Source: Pseudeuparius sepicola
Taxonomy: Eukaryota; Arthropoda; Insecta; Coleoptera; Anthribidae
DNA: 64,000 nucleotides
Assembly: GCA_963920635.1 (NCBI GenBank)
Contig: OY987301.1
Coordinates: 20,998,501 to 21,062,500 of the forward strand
Direction of reading: 5' to 3'
Shown here: positions 1 through 12,900 of the stretch, piece by piece
Numbering within the stretch: the first letter of the stretch is position 1
How the letters are laid out: each line of letters opens with the position of its first letter
The notes under the pieces: model-generated
The model's database searches: none
What the model was told of the DNA's origin: nothing
The model's input: only the letters and a program-made list of their open reading frames with translations
Program-made: the position numbers and the translations under genes

Positions 1-1870
1 GCGGGAGATGACTGGTTCCGATCGTTTCTACGTCTCAACGGTCGCAATGAGGAACTTTCCATTCGCAAATCAGAAGGTCTCTATGTCGCCAGAGCAAAGG
101 GTATGAACAAAAGCCGGGGAAAATTTTTAATGTTGACAAAACAGTGATCAAAGTCAACAATAAAGCAGGCAAAGTGGTGGCATCAAAAGGTGCCAAAGAT
201 GTTTACTCGATAACCAGTGCGGAAAGAGGAGAAAATATGTCTGTAGTTATCTGTTGCAATACAGAAGGTTATTTTATGCCACCTCTTTGGATTTTCAAGA
301 GCAAAAACAAAAAAGATGAATTCGCTGACGGTCTTCCGACTGGGTCCAAGATATTATTTATGAACCCCATATCTTCTTACATAAACAGTGAATTATTTTT
401 AAAATGGCTTAAAACCCATTTTCTGCCTAAAAAAGGTGAAGGTATAACACTGCTGATTTGAGACGGTCACGAGTCCCACTGTAATGCAACAGATTTATTA
501 TAGATACTGCTGCAGAAAACGATGAGGTGTTATTGTGCTTCCCGAGCAACACCACACAAGCTCTTCAGTCACTTGATAGAGCTTTCTTTAGCCTGTTAAC
601 AACCTATTTTTTTGAAAGAAGCCAATAATTGGATGACACAACACAAAAAAGGAAGCTCTAGTGATTTCCACGATTGGCAGCACATAATAATATGGGGTAA
701 AGCAGCCAATGTAGCTATTGCAGTATCAGGCTTTAGGGCTTGCGGAATATTTCACTACAATCCACATGCAGCGGAGGCAGCGGCAAATGAAGAAGCTGCT
801 GAAATAGTCCCACCTGCCCCTGCCCCTGAGCCCCTGCGAACCCCTAATAAAATTAAGAAGAAGCATGAAACTCCGCCAGGTGTAGATAACAACGAGGAAG
901 GTAAAACTCCGTCATAATTTCTTCAAAAAAATAATCCAATTCCGCATATCTCGTTGGAAACGTCGAAACACAAGCAGCGGGCGCTAGAATTAACATACCC
1001 AATACATCGAGCAAATAAGCGCCTAGTAGGAGAGAACAACAAGACTAATTTACTTGTACCTATATACCTTTGAGATTATTGAATCTTTGCATATCCACAC
1101 TGTGAGTGGTCCTGTTCATACCCGCCAGATGCCTTTAAAATTCCTATTTTGCTCAACTTTTGTACTCTGTAGAATGGAACTCCCTGTATATTTTTTGTTC
1201 AAATTTGGTATGTGAGGGTTAAATGATTTTCTTAATTTTTTAATAGAACAAAAATTCGTAGTAGGTCTTAAAAATTAACATTAAGACCTGAAATTTTGCA
1301 CTAACGTAAAAAAGTGTTTTTTGTAGACTTTCTTAAAAAAAAACGGCGAAAATCGGATGAAAAATACAAATTTTACGGGGGTAAAAACCCTGTATACCGT
1401 TTTTTAATATAGGGGACGCAAAGCTGATTCCGCAACGGAAATAACAAGTACGCCCTATAAAGACTAATTGGAAGCTAATGTTAAAGAACGACAACGAAAA
1501 GAATGCCTTAAAAATAAAAGAAAATTGCCAAAACCAGAATTCTCGTATACCTAAAACTAAAAATAGGACGATTAGTAAAATTAAGAAAATAAAGAAGAGT
1601 CAAAAGGTTGAAAAAGGAAGTGACCCCTCTGACTCCTCACCAGATCTTCCTTATGATGATGACTCAGATATGGACGCAGGTGAAAATGGAGAAGCTTGGG
1701 TACAGTGTTCAATTTGCTTCCGATGGGCATACAAGACTGTGCTGGTAGTGAGAAAGCAAAAGCTTATGTGTGTGATTTTTGCTTTGAAAAATAGGTTCCC
1801 AATTTTGGATAGGGAATCCAATATTGGGAACCCTTTTTTAAAATTTGAAAAAGTGTTCAATTTGTTAATG
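1..1870 (+). pseudogene. pogo/Tigger-type DDE transposase remnant
   Basis: The reading frame enters from the left edge with a DNA-binding-domain tail (AGDDWFRSFL, then SIRKSEG and ARAKGMNK), matching CENP-B/Tigger-type transposases. A DDE-endonuclease block follows at 144-461 (CCNTEGYFMPPLWIFK). The conserved DGHESH block is still readable after an in-frame TGA at 459-461, so the catalytic domain is broken. The C-terminal part runs through 612-1040. Coding resumes at about 1412 with ITSTPYK and ends in a cysteine-rich tail (WVQCSICFRW) that needs a one-base frame change near 1735 to continue as DCAGSEKAKAYVCDFC. The gap between about 1050 and 1410 is filled by another repeat. Stops, shifts and the insertion show a dead mobile-element gene. 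The N-terminus lies outside the window. Confidence 0.85.
1050..1405 (+). mobile_element. Palindromic-element right-arm fragment inside the transposase
   Basis: Bases about 1064-1400 resemble the right arm of the complete palindromic element at 4288-5541, including GCCTTTAAAATTCCTATTTT, GGAACTCCCTGTATA and the terminal AACCCTGTATA. Transposase coding stops just before it and resumes just after it, so this copy inserted into, or was recombined into, the older transposase. Only one arm is present. Confidence 0.7.
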
Positions 1871-1879
1871 TTAAAATAA

Positions 1880-3270
1880 ATACGTTTGTGAGCGTAGGTA
1901 TCCCATTTTTATTGAGGTAATAACATATTTTAGGTATAGTCCAATAAGCACGAAAGAAAACGTTTCTAAAGAATGAGGGCAGCGTTGCTAGATTTCCTAT
2001 ACGAGTAGTCCTTATTTATTGGCGAATACAAGTTTTATCACATTGAAGCCGAATTTCTGAACTCTGTTATACCGAAAAAATAACGCTCGCATCACGGGAC
2101 CACTTACCCATTTTTGTTTATAATTTATTTTTAACGCGGTGTGATAAAACACCTATTATATTTTTTTCAACATCGTCGCGTCTACCATCGTCTTTGAAAT
2201 ACGGCAACAATGCACTTCTGCCAAGGAGTCGGCTAACACAAATAGTTAGCCAACGCGTTTTGTGCCTGTTTCTATAGTACGTAAAGTTAACTGCGTATTT
2301 GGGCACCAAACAGCGCTCATTTTTTAGTCCGCTGGCAAGTTTTTTCCGCCGGCTCAGAGAACTCAGTGGCGTTTCGTATGTTTGGGAGTTAACGTGTGGA
2401 AACGGAGTAAACAGGGAAGAACGTTGCATTCTCAAGCACGAGAAATAATTGCCAATGTTATAAGGGTTTGCCTTCCTCCATAGTCTAAGGCATCATCGTT
2501 AAGAATAATATTAATATTAAATTAAATAACAATTATATGAAAATTGAGCTACGGCCCTGAACTGTGACTAATTCTATAATATTTGCGACTTCTTCCCCCT
2601 TACGTCGCACGCGTTCTGCCGTAAGGAGGACTATACAGAAGAATTAATAATTTTTTTCACACAAAAAAAGTTGAATAAAAAAACTGACAAAAATTAGGCG
2701 ACTTTTCTCTACCTATCACATAAATTATGCAACAACCGCAATTAAAAATCGAAGGGGTGAACTTGCAGAAGAGTTAAATTAAAAACACAATACGATATCG
2801 TAGATCGTCCGGCAAAAATGTAGATTATTATCGAATAAAATATTGAATTAAGGTGGACACCAAAGATGCGTCGTCGACACAAAGTCTTCTAAACATAAGA
2901 ATCTATCCCTAAATGAGATCACACCAAATGTGGGGCAATTTTTCGCTGCGCCTAAAGCCGGGATATTCTTGTTTTGTCAAACAAAACAAAAATAAAAAAA
3001 AATGAAAAATGTGCAAAACTATAGAGGACCTATGATAGGCCGGGAAATTACGGTAAAAAATAACGAAACCTAGACAATAGTATATTACACACCGAGGTGG
3101 GAAGTGTTTCATTACTGTCGAGAGATTAACTTTATCTCGAGACAGTAATGAAACACGTCACCGAGGTTTGTATACTATTTTATTTACAACCATCAATACT
3201 TTGTAATTTCAAAATTTTATCTCCGTTTACTTCCCGCCCTCCCGCCCGGGTGGAAAGTAAAAAAACTGAC
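1880..3270. other. AT-rich spacer with no recognised gene
   Basis: Only short open frames without recognisable motifs occur here. The one structured piece is the hairpin at 3091-3167, listed separately. Confidence 0.5.
3091..3167. repeat. Hairpin bounded by ACCGAGGT direct repeats
   Basis: GTGTTTCATTACTGTC on the left pairs with GACAGTAATGAAACAC on the right, and the match extends towards the loop through CGAGA/TCTCG with a small offset. ACCGAGGT occurs immediately outside on both sides (3091-3098 and 3160-3167), as an 8-bp target duplication would. Short unpaired stretches (GGGAA and GTC) separate the hairpin from the direct repeats. Confidence 0.6.
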
Positions 3271-3859
3271 ACTTTCAAACTTCTAAAAAGTCAGAAATGT
3301 CAACATTACATACATGGTTGTAAATAAAATTCATAACCGCATTTTTATAATGCCATGACCAAATATTGGTAATAAATGAACGCCAGAATTGTTTTTTATA
3401 CAAAATAAACATACGCGTGTGGACGTTTTTTAGAAAAATACATTTTCTTGTTGTAATAAAGACGGCATAAATATTAACTGCGAATTTTAAGCTGCATTTA
3501 TTAGTAAGTAAGGTATATAAAGTTGAGATTGATAAATTAAACAGATTAAGTTTGCGCAAGTATTCGAATGATGTAAAAATGACATTTTGCGAAATATTTT
3601 GTTGGGCAAAAATATTAACTGCGTTTTTATTATTTATAATTACCTTAAAAATCAAGTATTAACAGTTTGTTCTGAAATTAAACATATTGTTTAGCCGGAA
3701 ATCGCATGTTAAAGAAATTTGAAGCTGTCTTTGAGAGCAAAATTATTTATTACCTGGCTGATTTTTGTTAAACTTTGTAAGTGGATACTAAGTCTTGTTG
3801 AATTTTTTGAAATTAAACAAAAATTGGTAACGGAAGTATTTTTTTCTTTAAAAATAAAT

Positions 3860-5760
3860 ATTAATCGATTGACCTACATGCGCCCTAAATAAATGTTTAA
3901 TTTCGCTATATTGTAAAAAGTTAAACAAAAAAAAAACAGTTAATATTTTTGCTTTTCCTAAACAAATGACAAGTGACAGTTGACCTATATGCGCCGTAAA
4001 TAAATGTTTAATTTCGCTATATATGATTCAATATAGTTATATTCTAAAAAACAGTTTATATTTTTGCCTATTCTATACCAATAAGAAGTGACAGCTGACG
4101 TACATGCGGGTCAGGTAAATGTTTAATTTTGTATAAGTTACATTCTATTTGTAAAAGGGAATGATCATCTGCAATAAAAACGTAGCTAATATTTTTGCTT
4201 TTGCCGAAATAGAAAATTATCCGATTTTTATCTCTCTTTGTCGCTCTAAGTTGTTTCCATATTCTTAAAATGTTTAATTTCTTAATATACAGTGTGACCC
4301 ATTCTGATGTTGGACACCCTCATAAAATCTCTAATTTGTGGCCGATTTTAGCCGGCTTTTTTTCTAAAAATAGATCACAAAAAGCTCTATTTTGGCGCAA
4401 AGTTTCAGATCTTAATCTCAATTTTCAAGGCCTACTATGAATTTTTTTCTAGTAAAAAAAAGACGAAAACCCTTTAGCGATTTTTTTATTTAAAATTTGA
4501 CAACACAGCGTTAATCAGGACACCCTGAAACCCCCATATACCAAATTAGAACAAAAAATATACAGGGAGTTCCATTCTGCAGGGTGTCAAAGTTGAGCAA
4601 AACAGGAATTTTACAGGCATCTGGCGAGTCAAGTGTGCCATGGAATTACTTCTAAACAGTTGGATGGTCAACAGGACCGCTCACAGTGTTGGTGTACAAA
4701 GATTCAATACAAAAATATACAGGGTATTTTTCTTTGGAACATCTCAAAATGCTGAATTTTTATGAAACTTTATACTGGTCATGAGTGCTCTGGAATTATT
4801 GAAAAAACATTGACAAACACAAAAGTAATTTATTTCTTTAGAAAATACCAACCAACAAATAAAAAAACCATTTAAATTATCGGACCCCACTCAATAAAGT
4901 CACTGTCTAAGATGATACATTTTTGTGTGTTTCCTGTTGTGGCACACCAGCCACCTTAACGCATATGGACTTACTGACTGGTAGGCTTCTGTATTTTTTA
5001 GATTTAGTTCGTTTATAGTGTGTGGAGCGGTTTTGATTTACTCGATTCTTGACCCGTATAAAGTTCCAAAAATTCAGTAATTTGAGATGGCACAGATAAG
5101 AAGAATACTCTGTATATTTTGTATTGAACCTTTGCACGCCAACACCTTGAGTGGTCCTATCGACCTTTCAACTATTTTGAGGGGATTCCATGGCACACTT
5201 GACTTGGCAGATGACTTTAAAATTCCTATTTTGCTCAACTTTGACACCCTGCAGAATGGAACTCCCTGTGTATTTTTTGTTCAAATTTGGTATATGGGGG
5301 TTTCAGGGTGTCCTAATTAACGCTGTGTTGTCAGATTTTAAATAAAAAAACGCTAAAGGGTTTTCGTCTTTTTTTACTAGAAAAAAATTCATAGTAGGCC
5401 TTGAAAATTGAGATTAAGATCTGAAACTTTGCGTCAAAATAGAGTTTTTTGTGATCTATTTTTAGAAAAAAAGCCGGCTAAAATCGGACAAAAATTACAA
5501 ATTTTATGAGGGTGTCCAACATCAGAATGGGTCACACTGTATGTTAGCAAGGGAAGTTTTTTACCTAGAGTCTAAAAAAATCCAGTTAACATTTTTGCTC
5601 GAAATTTCTAACGAAAAATACCTAGGTGTTTTTTGAGGTAACTCAAGGTTCCGTTTTTTCAAAATGTTTAATTTTTCGTTTCTACCAACGTATTTACTTA
5701 TAACTTTGATATGGTAAAACAAAATTGCAGTTTATATTTTTGTCTTGGTCAAATTCTATT
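3860..5760. repeat. Diverged tandem repeat of about 113 bp, split by an insertion
   Basis: Units start near 3870, 3982 and 4097 with GACCTACATGCG-like text. Each then contains TAAATGTTTAATTTCGCTAT and AACAGTTAATATTTTTGC. Similar pieces (CAGTTAACATTTTTGC, AAAATGTTTAATTTTTCG, GCAGTTTATATTTTTG) continue from 5545 to 5755. The block 4288-5541 is a later insertion. Unit boundaries are approximate because the copies are diverged. Confidence 0.6.
4288..5541. mobile_element. Long palindromic transposon, complete copy, TA target
   Basis: The left end TACAGTGTGACCCATTCTGA is the reverse complement of the right end at 5522-5541. The two arms match for roughly 500 bp each around a central spacer at about 4800-5040. 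TA at both tips fits a Tc1/mariner-like TA duplication. No transposase is encoded. Short open frames inside are by-products. Related arms or fragments occur at 1050-1405, 6885-7690, 8940-9135 and 28566-31515, so this is a dispersed non-autonomous family. Confidence 0.85.
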
Positions 5761-5807
5761 TTCCCTGGCCTATGATGGGAGTCCCGCGGGCGACCAGTCG
5801 TACTTAC

Positions 5808-6011
5808 GTCATCGTCGGGCAGCGTGCCGTGCACGTCCAGCTTGTCGATCCGGATGGTGCCCTGGAAGGGGTAGCAGAGCGCGCCCTGCGCGACGCCCGC
5901 GTTCGACCACACCGACACCTCGGGCTCGCCGGCCGCCGCCGCCGCCCCCGCGCCGCCGCCGGCTCGCACGCACAGGCTGAACTCCTGCGGGATGAGCACG
6001 CACGTCTCCAT
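5808..6011 (-). CDS. First coding exon of a possible PR-domain regulator
   Basis: This is a GC-rich minus-strand exon in AT-rich surroundings. It reads METCVLIPQEFSLCVRAG, a Gly/Ala-rich insert, then EVSVWSNAGVAQGALCYPFQ and GTIRIDKLDVHGTLPDDD. It ends at a good donor (GAC then GTAAGTA, boundary 5808/5807) in phase 0. The Met at 6011 was chosen because conserved-looking sequence starts there; an in-frame Met at 6101 would add 30 residues. The pattern (hydrophobic strand, VWS..GVAQGALCYPFQG) resembles the start of a PR/SET domain of a PRDM zinc-finger protein, but I could not confirm the family. The next exons should lie further left; none was recognised, so the intron is long or the gene leaves the window. 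The CpG-rich context suggests a developmental promoter region (inference). Confidence 0.5.
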
Positions 6012-6884
6012 GCCGCCCCGCGCCGCCGCCGCCGCCGCCGTGACTCGATCGCGCTGACCGCAGCCTTGTGCCGGTGGCTTTGAACTAGCACCGGCTAGCA
6101 TTGACCCTCGTGGTGCCGCGAGCGGCGGGCGGCGGGCCGGCACCGCCGCGGCAGGGGTGGGGCGGCACGTGGTGCGCAGGTAGCGCGCAGGTTGGTGGGG
6201 GCCGGTGCATGGGCGAGACAGGTGGACGAGGCGCCGCGGCCGGGCCGGGGAGAAGGAGACGGGGTGCGACGGGCGCGTATGAGACCGACGCGTATTTGAT
6301 AGACGTTTGGAACTGGTGAACGCTCGCCGAGCCGTGTGGTACTTGTATAGTTGCGCATACACGATAATTTTTATATTTGACCGTTGAGAGATGTGCGGGC
6401 GAAAGGTTGAGTAGGTGTAAATGCCGCAAACGCCTTGTATGTGGCTCGAAAATTGATAGATCGGACAACAGATTTTGTCAGATCTGGACCGACTATATGA
6501 AAGACCCGAGCACAACCTTCTCAAGCTTACAAGTCCTGTGCAGTGGCGTAGCTACCATACCGCGAAACCCCGCGGTCGCGGGGGGGCCCTGCCGTCAAGG
6601 GGGCCCCCTCGAACCCTCGACGGCTTCCCCTCGACCGGGCCTATACTCCGTGTGCTGTTCTATTTTGATATTATATTTTTGACCCGTCCTGTTTGAGAAA
6701 TTGTTGTTCCCAAGACAGAATAAGCAATTCAGAATTACTTTCTATACAAGCTGAAGAAGCCGCAGCAATGGATAAAAGCGAACTAATTAAAGTTCACCGA
6801 TGTCTCCTACACTAAAGACTATGATATCATCTAGGTATATTAAGCACTTTTTGTACGTTAGGGTAGCAAACTCATTGTGCATCA

Positions 6885-7690
6885 ATCGCCTTGAAAGGCC
6901 TTCAAAAACCGCTTCTTTTGAATTTTCTACCGAAAACCTTTTCGCGATTTATTTATTTAAAACCTGAGACCACAGGGTTAATCATAACACCGCAAACCCC
7001 CCATATACCAAATTTGAACAAAATACATAGGTACAAGGAGTTCCATTCTGCAATCTGCAGGGTGTCGAAGTTGAGCAAATTAGGAATTTTAAAGGCATCT
7101 GGCGAGTCAAGTGTGATATGAAATCCCATCAAAACAGTTGAATAACCAACAGGACCACTCAAAATGTTGTTTCGCAAAGGTTTAATACAAATATGTAGGT
7201 ACAGGCTGTTTTTCTCTGGGCCATCTCAAAATGTTGAAATTTTAAAAAAACTTTATACGGATCAAGAATGCTTTGGAATCATTGAAAAAATATTAATAAA
7301 TACAAAAGTACCTAATTTACAAATAAAAACGATTTAAATTATTGGACCTTTCTCAACAAAGTCACTGGTCTAAGACAAAGACGATACATTTTCTGTGCGT
7401 TTCCTGTTGTGGCACACCAGCCACTTAAACTGATATGGACTTACTGACTGGCAGGCTTCTGTACTTTTTGACTTAGTTCGTTCATTTATAGTGTCTGGGG
7501 CAGTTTTGATATACTCTTTTTTTGGCCCGTACTAAGTTCCAAAAATTCATTACTTCGAGCTGACATTGATAATAGCACCCTGTATATTTTGTATTGGATC
7601 TTTACACACCAACACTTTGAGTGGTTCTCTTGACCATTCGACTGTTTTGAAGGGATTCCATGGCACACTTCACTTGAACAAAAAAAAGTT
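6885..7690. mobile_element. Truncated copy of the long palindromic element, nested
   Basis: It contains the arm text AAAGGCATCTGGCGAGTCAA and TGAACAAAATACATAGG, then the central-spacer text TTTCCTGTTGTGGCACACCA also seen at 4929 and 30860. It then starts the opposite arm (GGGATTCCATGGCACACTT) and stops at about 7680, so the second arm is truncated. Confidence 0.75.
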
Positions 7691-7719
7691 CCGGCGATTA
7701 TCTTCAAAATGAAGATTTC

Positions 7720-7736
7720 ATATATTTTTATATATT

Positions 7737-7788
<52 letters not shown>

Positions 7789-7802
7789 ATATATATATAT
7801 TT
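7720..7802. repeat. TA dinucleotide microsatellite
   Basis: A run of alternating T and A of about 60 bp lies inside the hAT-like element at 6541-7930. Confidence 0.95.
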
Positions 7803-7939
7803 TTGTTTTAAAAACTTTTTGTTGTTTGTGATATTTTCACCTCCGTCTATGTTTTTTTTATTTTCCAGTTTGAGGGGGCCCAAATTTAATTTGGCGGGGG
7901 GGGGGTCCAAAATTTGAAGCTACGTCACTGGTGCTGTGC

Positions 7940-9930
7940 AAACAAATGGCAACACCGCAGCGGGACGGTTCAACTTGGTCTATGCAGTATAGAGCAGTCT
8001 GCACTTTGGCTTGTAGTTTATCTTATGTAATAAATGTTCAACCCTCTTTTTAATTATAATTAGATGCATTTGTGAACTTTGTTTCAATAATTGGGTACTA
8101 AGTAAGTATCTTGGTACGTTTGTTTAACAGACAATAAAAGCAGTAACAAGTAACAAAATAAACACAGAAGTATAAGTATTTATAATAAGTACGATTCCTG
8201 GTATATGTATATGTGGATGGGTACATTTTCGACAAATAATATGGTAAATTTGGGCAAATAGAGCGGACTACATTTTGTTGCAAGTCGAATTTTTGTGAGA
8301 ACTTTTCGCAAAGTGCGCCATCAGGCAAATGATGATTACCTATCTTCCCTTATGGTTAAATTTTCATAAAAATACAAACAACAAGCGAACAGAGAATGGC
8401 ATGTTGTGATTGAAATGGCAGTTAGGGTCAATTTCTTAATACATTATTTAACTAAAATACTAATTATCTTTTGACTTTATTATAGGTAAAGAAACTTTTG
8501 CAACAATACTAAACAATGGTTGGATTGTTAGAAAGCTCCTTTAATTTTAAAGGGTACTTTAGTTCGCCTATGCAATTGGCCCTTAATCATTTTATTCTTA
8601 AATTTTAGTCCTTTGGAAAGCCCAAAATGAATACAAGTTGACCGCTTGTCGTCTAGCAAAGAAAACCTAGCTACTTCGAGTTATTATTACGATTTGACTT
8701 ACAACCAGGTATATAACTAAGTTTTAGCTTCCCTTGACGGTTCTAGGCATCTTGAGGCTTGAAATTGTAAAGGAAAGATTCTTCACTTCGAACTTTTATA
8801 GAAATGTTTCACTTTTGCACAAACAAAACAAATTTATAAAAAAGCTGTCGCCAGCACTTCGTGCTGTCTGTTTCCACCCAGAGACACACTCCCTCGTCGT
8901 AGCAATCTGGCGACGATAGCATTACCACACTACACAGATTAATTCATGGCACACTTTACTCGCCAGATGCCTTTAAAATTCCTATTTTGCTCAACTTTTG
9001 TACTCTGAAGAATGGAACTCCTTGTATACTTTTTTGTTCAAATTTGGTATGTAAGGGTTTTGGTGTGTCCTAATTAACGCTGCGGTGTCATATTTTAAAT
9101 AAAGAAAATTCTAAATGATTTTCTTAAAGTTTTAATAGAACATATACAATCCAAATTTAATATACCTATAGGTACCTACAACCTGTTGATGTAGTAAACA
9201 ACTCAATTTAAAACAATAATTCTATGGTGCCAGGGAAAATAAGTAGAAGTAAAAAATTAACAACTTAAAACGAACGCGTATGAACGTTCGATTAAATTTT
9301 CATGTCAAAATTTTGTAATTGTGGATAAAAAAACATAAAAACAAATTTCTCAATGTTTTACTCTTTATTAAAAAGTCAAGGACACATTATCTCGTTTCAT
9401 CGCCAACTAGGAATTCTACCGAAAAATAAATTAAAATAATTAATATTAAATATTAAATTTAAATTTTAATAACTTCCAGAGGAATATTGTATTAGATTGT
9501 TAAAAACCCTTTTTTGGAAACTTCAAAATGAGTTTAAAATATACGAGGTGTTCTATTTAAAAAACACAAGTAGGTATAGTTAGCCACACTTAAGTGGAAA
9601 ACGCTTTAGAAGTTTTCACATTATGATGGTTAAAAAGTACCTATACCTACGGGTCTTCAGGCGAAAACTCCTGTACTAAATTTACAAAAGAAATCATTTA
9701 AAAGATCGCAGTTAGCCTTGAACTTAAGGCGGATTTTTGATAGTTACGCAAGATTATCTCTAACTTACTTTATAGTAAATCAAAATAATAATTTAATATC
9801 AATAAACATTAAAAAAAATCCTACCAGTTTACAAGTACCTATACCTACATCGCTTTTAGACGAAAAAGTAAAAATGATGGATATTGATGAACAAATAAAA
9901 AATTTAAGGGGTAAAGAATACTTAACTTTA
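7940..9930. other. Spacer with a palindromic-element fragment
   Basis: No gene is recognised. Bases about 8945-9135 are one arm of the long palindromic family (CATGGCACACTTTACTCGCC, GCCTTTAAAATTCCTATTTT). An open frame at 9718-10005 runs straight into the transposon starting at 9939, so its end is not native. Confidence 0.5.
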
Positions 9931-9938
9931 AACACCCG

Positions 9939-12900
9939 CATGGGCGCCCATAGGGGGGGGGGCAAGGGGGGGCACGTGCAATGGTGCAAACGGTTCATTA
10001 AATAAAACAATATGGACAAAAGAACGAAAGCAGTTTCAGTACTACTAACAGCATATCATAACAATGATGATGTTATTGCGTATACCTGTGCCCCCGATGG
10101 ACTAATTTTCCCCACTTTAGGCAGTCTTGAAATGTAGAGTAAGACCAGTTTTATTTACTCTTTGCATTGGTTGCATTATTCCGGTATTTTTGTTCCTATG
10201 AATCATCCAAAAAAAGGCTAAATTTAAATATCGCCGCAATGTTGGATTTACGAAAATCTATCACTGTGAAGCTTTCGGTCCGCTCTTTCTGCAAGCAGCG
10301 ATGATACGTTTTAAAAGGCGCATAATTTTTCGGCCTACCCGGTTTGGGCATCCGTAGACACACTGTACACGCTCAATATCTTTTGACAAATTGGCACTCG
10401 CCAAGATAATAATATAATACAAACAATATTACTAGAGCTGTCAAAACTTGCTGCCCAATCTCTTCTAGAACTAATAACTGTTCTTTTTCTGTCAATCTAC
10501 TACACCTCAAAATTGAGGACTATTGTCTTAAAATTACCTAATCAAAGAAGCCCTTTTCGCCATTACGTGATTGAAGACCCTGTCCTATATTTCCTAGCAG
10601 ATGCTTTTTATTTCCATTTGAGCTAATTCGTCGGACCGCGTTCCGTGGGCGCAAAAAGTGTCGGACATTCCGTTAATTGCCAGGGAAAGCTAAGCGTCAG
10701 CTAGATTTTTTCCATGTCGCATAATCTCATTCGGACGGACCGAATTGGAGCACAAAGGCGACCGGTTAATCCATTTTTTGTCAGATGCGGACCGGTGGCA
10801 CGTGCCCCCCCTGGAGATTGCCAAAATCCCTTCGCGTTATATTTTATATTATTATAGTTGAGGAAAAGATTATTTTCATATCCTTCCAGGTATACAGGGT
10901 GTCCCGAAATTAGCCTGCCATAATTTACCAGCGTGTTCTACGACCTAAAAATGAAAAAAGTTCCTATAAACATGGCCTTAAAAATTCCCCCTAATGGGGC
11001 TATAGCCCGCTATAGCCCCGAAAAGGGGCAGTTTCACAAACGGTTTTTTCCAAATTTTTCCAGAACGAACAAAGGTAACATTCTGAAATTTGGTATGTGA
11101 TCATAGGCGTCCTAAATGGGGGGTTAAGGGGTTAAAAATATCCTAAATATTTTGTGTGTGCTTTTTCTCAAAATTTATTGCGAAATTATAAAATTTCAGG
11201 GTATTCTACGAAAAAATGGTGCTCTTGTTGAACTTTGATAGCGTGCACCGTTTTCGAGTAAAATCGTATTGAAATTTTTTTGCAGAGGGCCATGAAAATG
11301 CGTATTAGAAATTAGCCTGCCATAATCTACCACCACGTTTTTTGATACAAAAAAAATGAAAAAAGTTCCTATAAACATGGCCTCAAACAAGAGCACCTTT
11401 TCTTCGTAGAATACCTTCAACTTTCATAATTTTGCCAGAAATCTGGAAAAAGTAAAAAAAATTGGGGTAATTTTGCCACGTAATTTTTTACGGTCGAAAG
11501 ACGGGTTTATTTATTTATTTTTAAGTTAATAAACTCAAGAGGTACTTCCCGATTTTGGCCTACCCAGCTAACTCACTCCACGGCAGAGTGGCGTGGGTTA
11601 ACTTACAAACAAAATAAGGGACTTATAAAATGGCGCCACCCGTTTTCTCTAACATGGCCTTAGAAACAGGAGAGTACTTTTGATGTTCAATTCAAAACGG
11701 GAAATGCAGTTATCAACAAAATAAAAAAAAAGGTCTATAAGTTTAACAATATGAAGTAATAATTTATTTAAACAAGCAGGAATAGTAATTGCACAGCCAA
11801 CAAATTATGATAAAAAAAAAAGGTAAATATCACAGCCTCCCAAAGATAGAAATAATTATTATCGATCTTAAATCAAGCATTAAATGGGAAAACTCTTATA
11901 CGAATGTTAAAAATATTAATATATGGAAAAAAGGGGTAGGTACGTGGTATAATATTATACTCCGCTTACAGGTTTTTGGTATCAAAACCAGAGTTACGTA
12001 ATTAAATTGAGATCGTTACAGTGCGGCTCAAAAAAAAAACGTTAAAGAGATAATAATAATTGGAATGGACTTGCCAATTGATAGATTCTCCACCAGGCGA
12101 ATCAGGCTCCACCGAAGGTGTTGCGTAATTGTCCAGTTACCAGGAGTAGCGGGTAAGGTGATGACTCTCGCAAATCGCCGTCGCAGATGGTGAGTTACTC
12201 CCACGGAGTACTCCGTAACGTACTAATTATTTAAGGTAAAAGTACGACCACGTGGTGGTTGGGACACACTGTACAAGTGGTTTGGTTTTTGTTGTACAAT
12301 AAAAAAAAAGGCCTAAAACAAAACCAAAAGGACCCGAATTAGATACTCGCCTTGGCCCTTGGGAAAAACACATCTTTAAGTGCATAACATGAATAAGGTC
12401 GCTTACCGTGGGTGGTGATGGCCTTTGATGGTTGATGATTAGGAACTCGAACCCCCTTTGTTTGTTTGCAAACTACCTTCTAAAAGAACCGACAAAATCG
12501 TCGCTGGATCACAAAATCAGAATTTGAAGGGTTTGCTAGGGGTTTCTTTAAAAATCGGCAAAAATGCCATAAGCTTAAAAAATGGCTCCTCAGCCAGCAA
12601 GCGTAGAACGAAGAGTGACAGAGTCAGGAACAAGTCCATGTATAAAAAAAACCACCTCAAGCCAAAAACGCGGGATCACGATTTAGGGACTTTTAATGCG
12701 GAACCGGAACCATGAGTGGTACCGTGAACATGGTTTTGACTTCTGAAAGTGACAGTGAAGGCTGTCATATGTCAATCAAAGTTATTGACATATAAGTTAC
12801 AGCTTATTTATTTATATTTTCCATCGGTTCCGGGAAATCCTACAAGAAAATCGTGATCCATAGCATGCTTGCACAAAAGATATGTGATGATTTTAGAAAA

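Larger units (their letters stand above)
6541..7930. mobile_element. Non-autonomous hAT-like element with nested insertions
   Basis: The left end CAGTGGCGTAGCT and right end AGCTACGTCACTG are inverted repeats with one mismatch. Flanks GTCCTGTG (6533-6540) and GTGCTGTG (7931-7938) are an 8-bp duplication with one change. Runs of G or C sit just inside both ends. The interior holds a fragment of the long palindromic family at about 6885-7690 and a TA microsatellite. No intact transposase is present. Confidence 0.85.

Noticed and set aside
5694..6524. A 276-codon frame and several overlapping frames on both strands
   Set aside because: High GC keeps all frames open. Only the part ending at the 5808 donor shows conserved-looking sequence; the rest is low-complexity.
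12090..12220. Structured GC-balanced stretch that might be a tRNA or 5S-like gene
   Set aside because: No cloverleaf or A/B-box pattern could be drawn.
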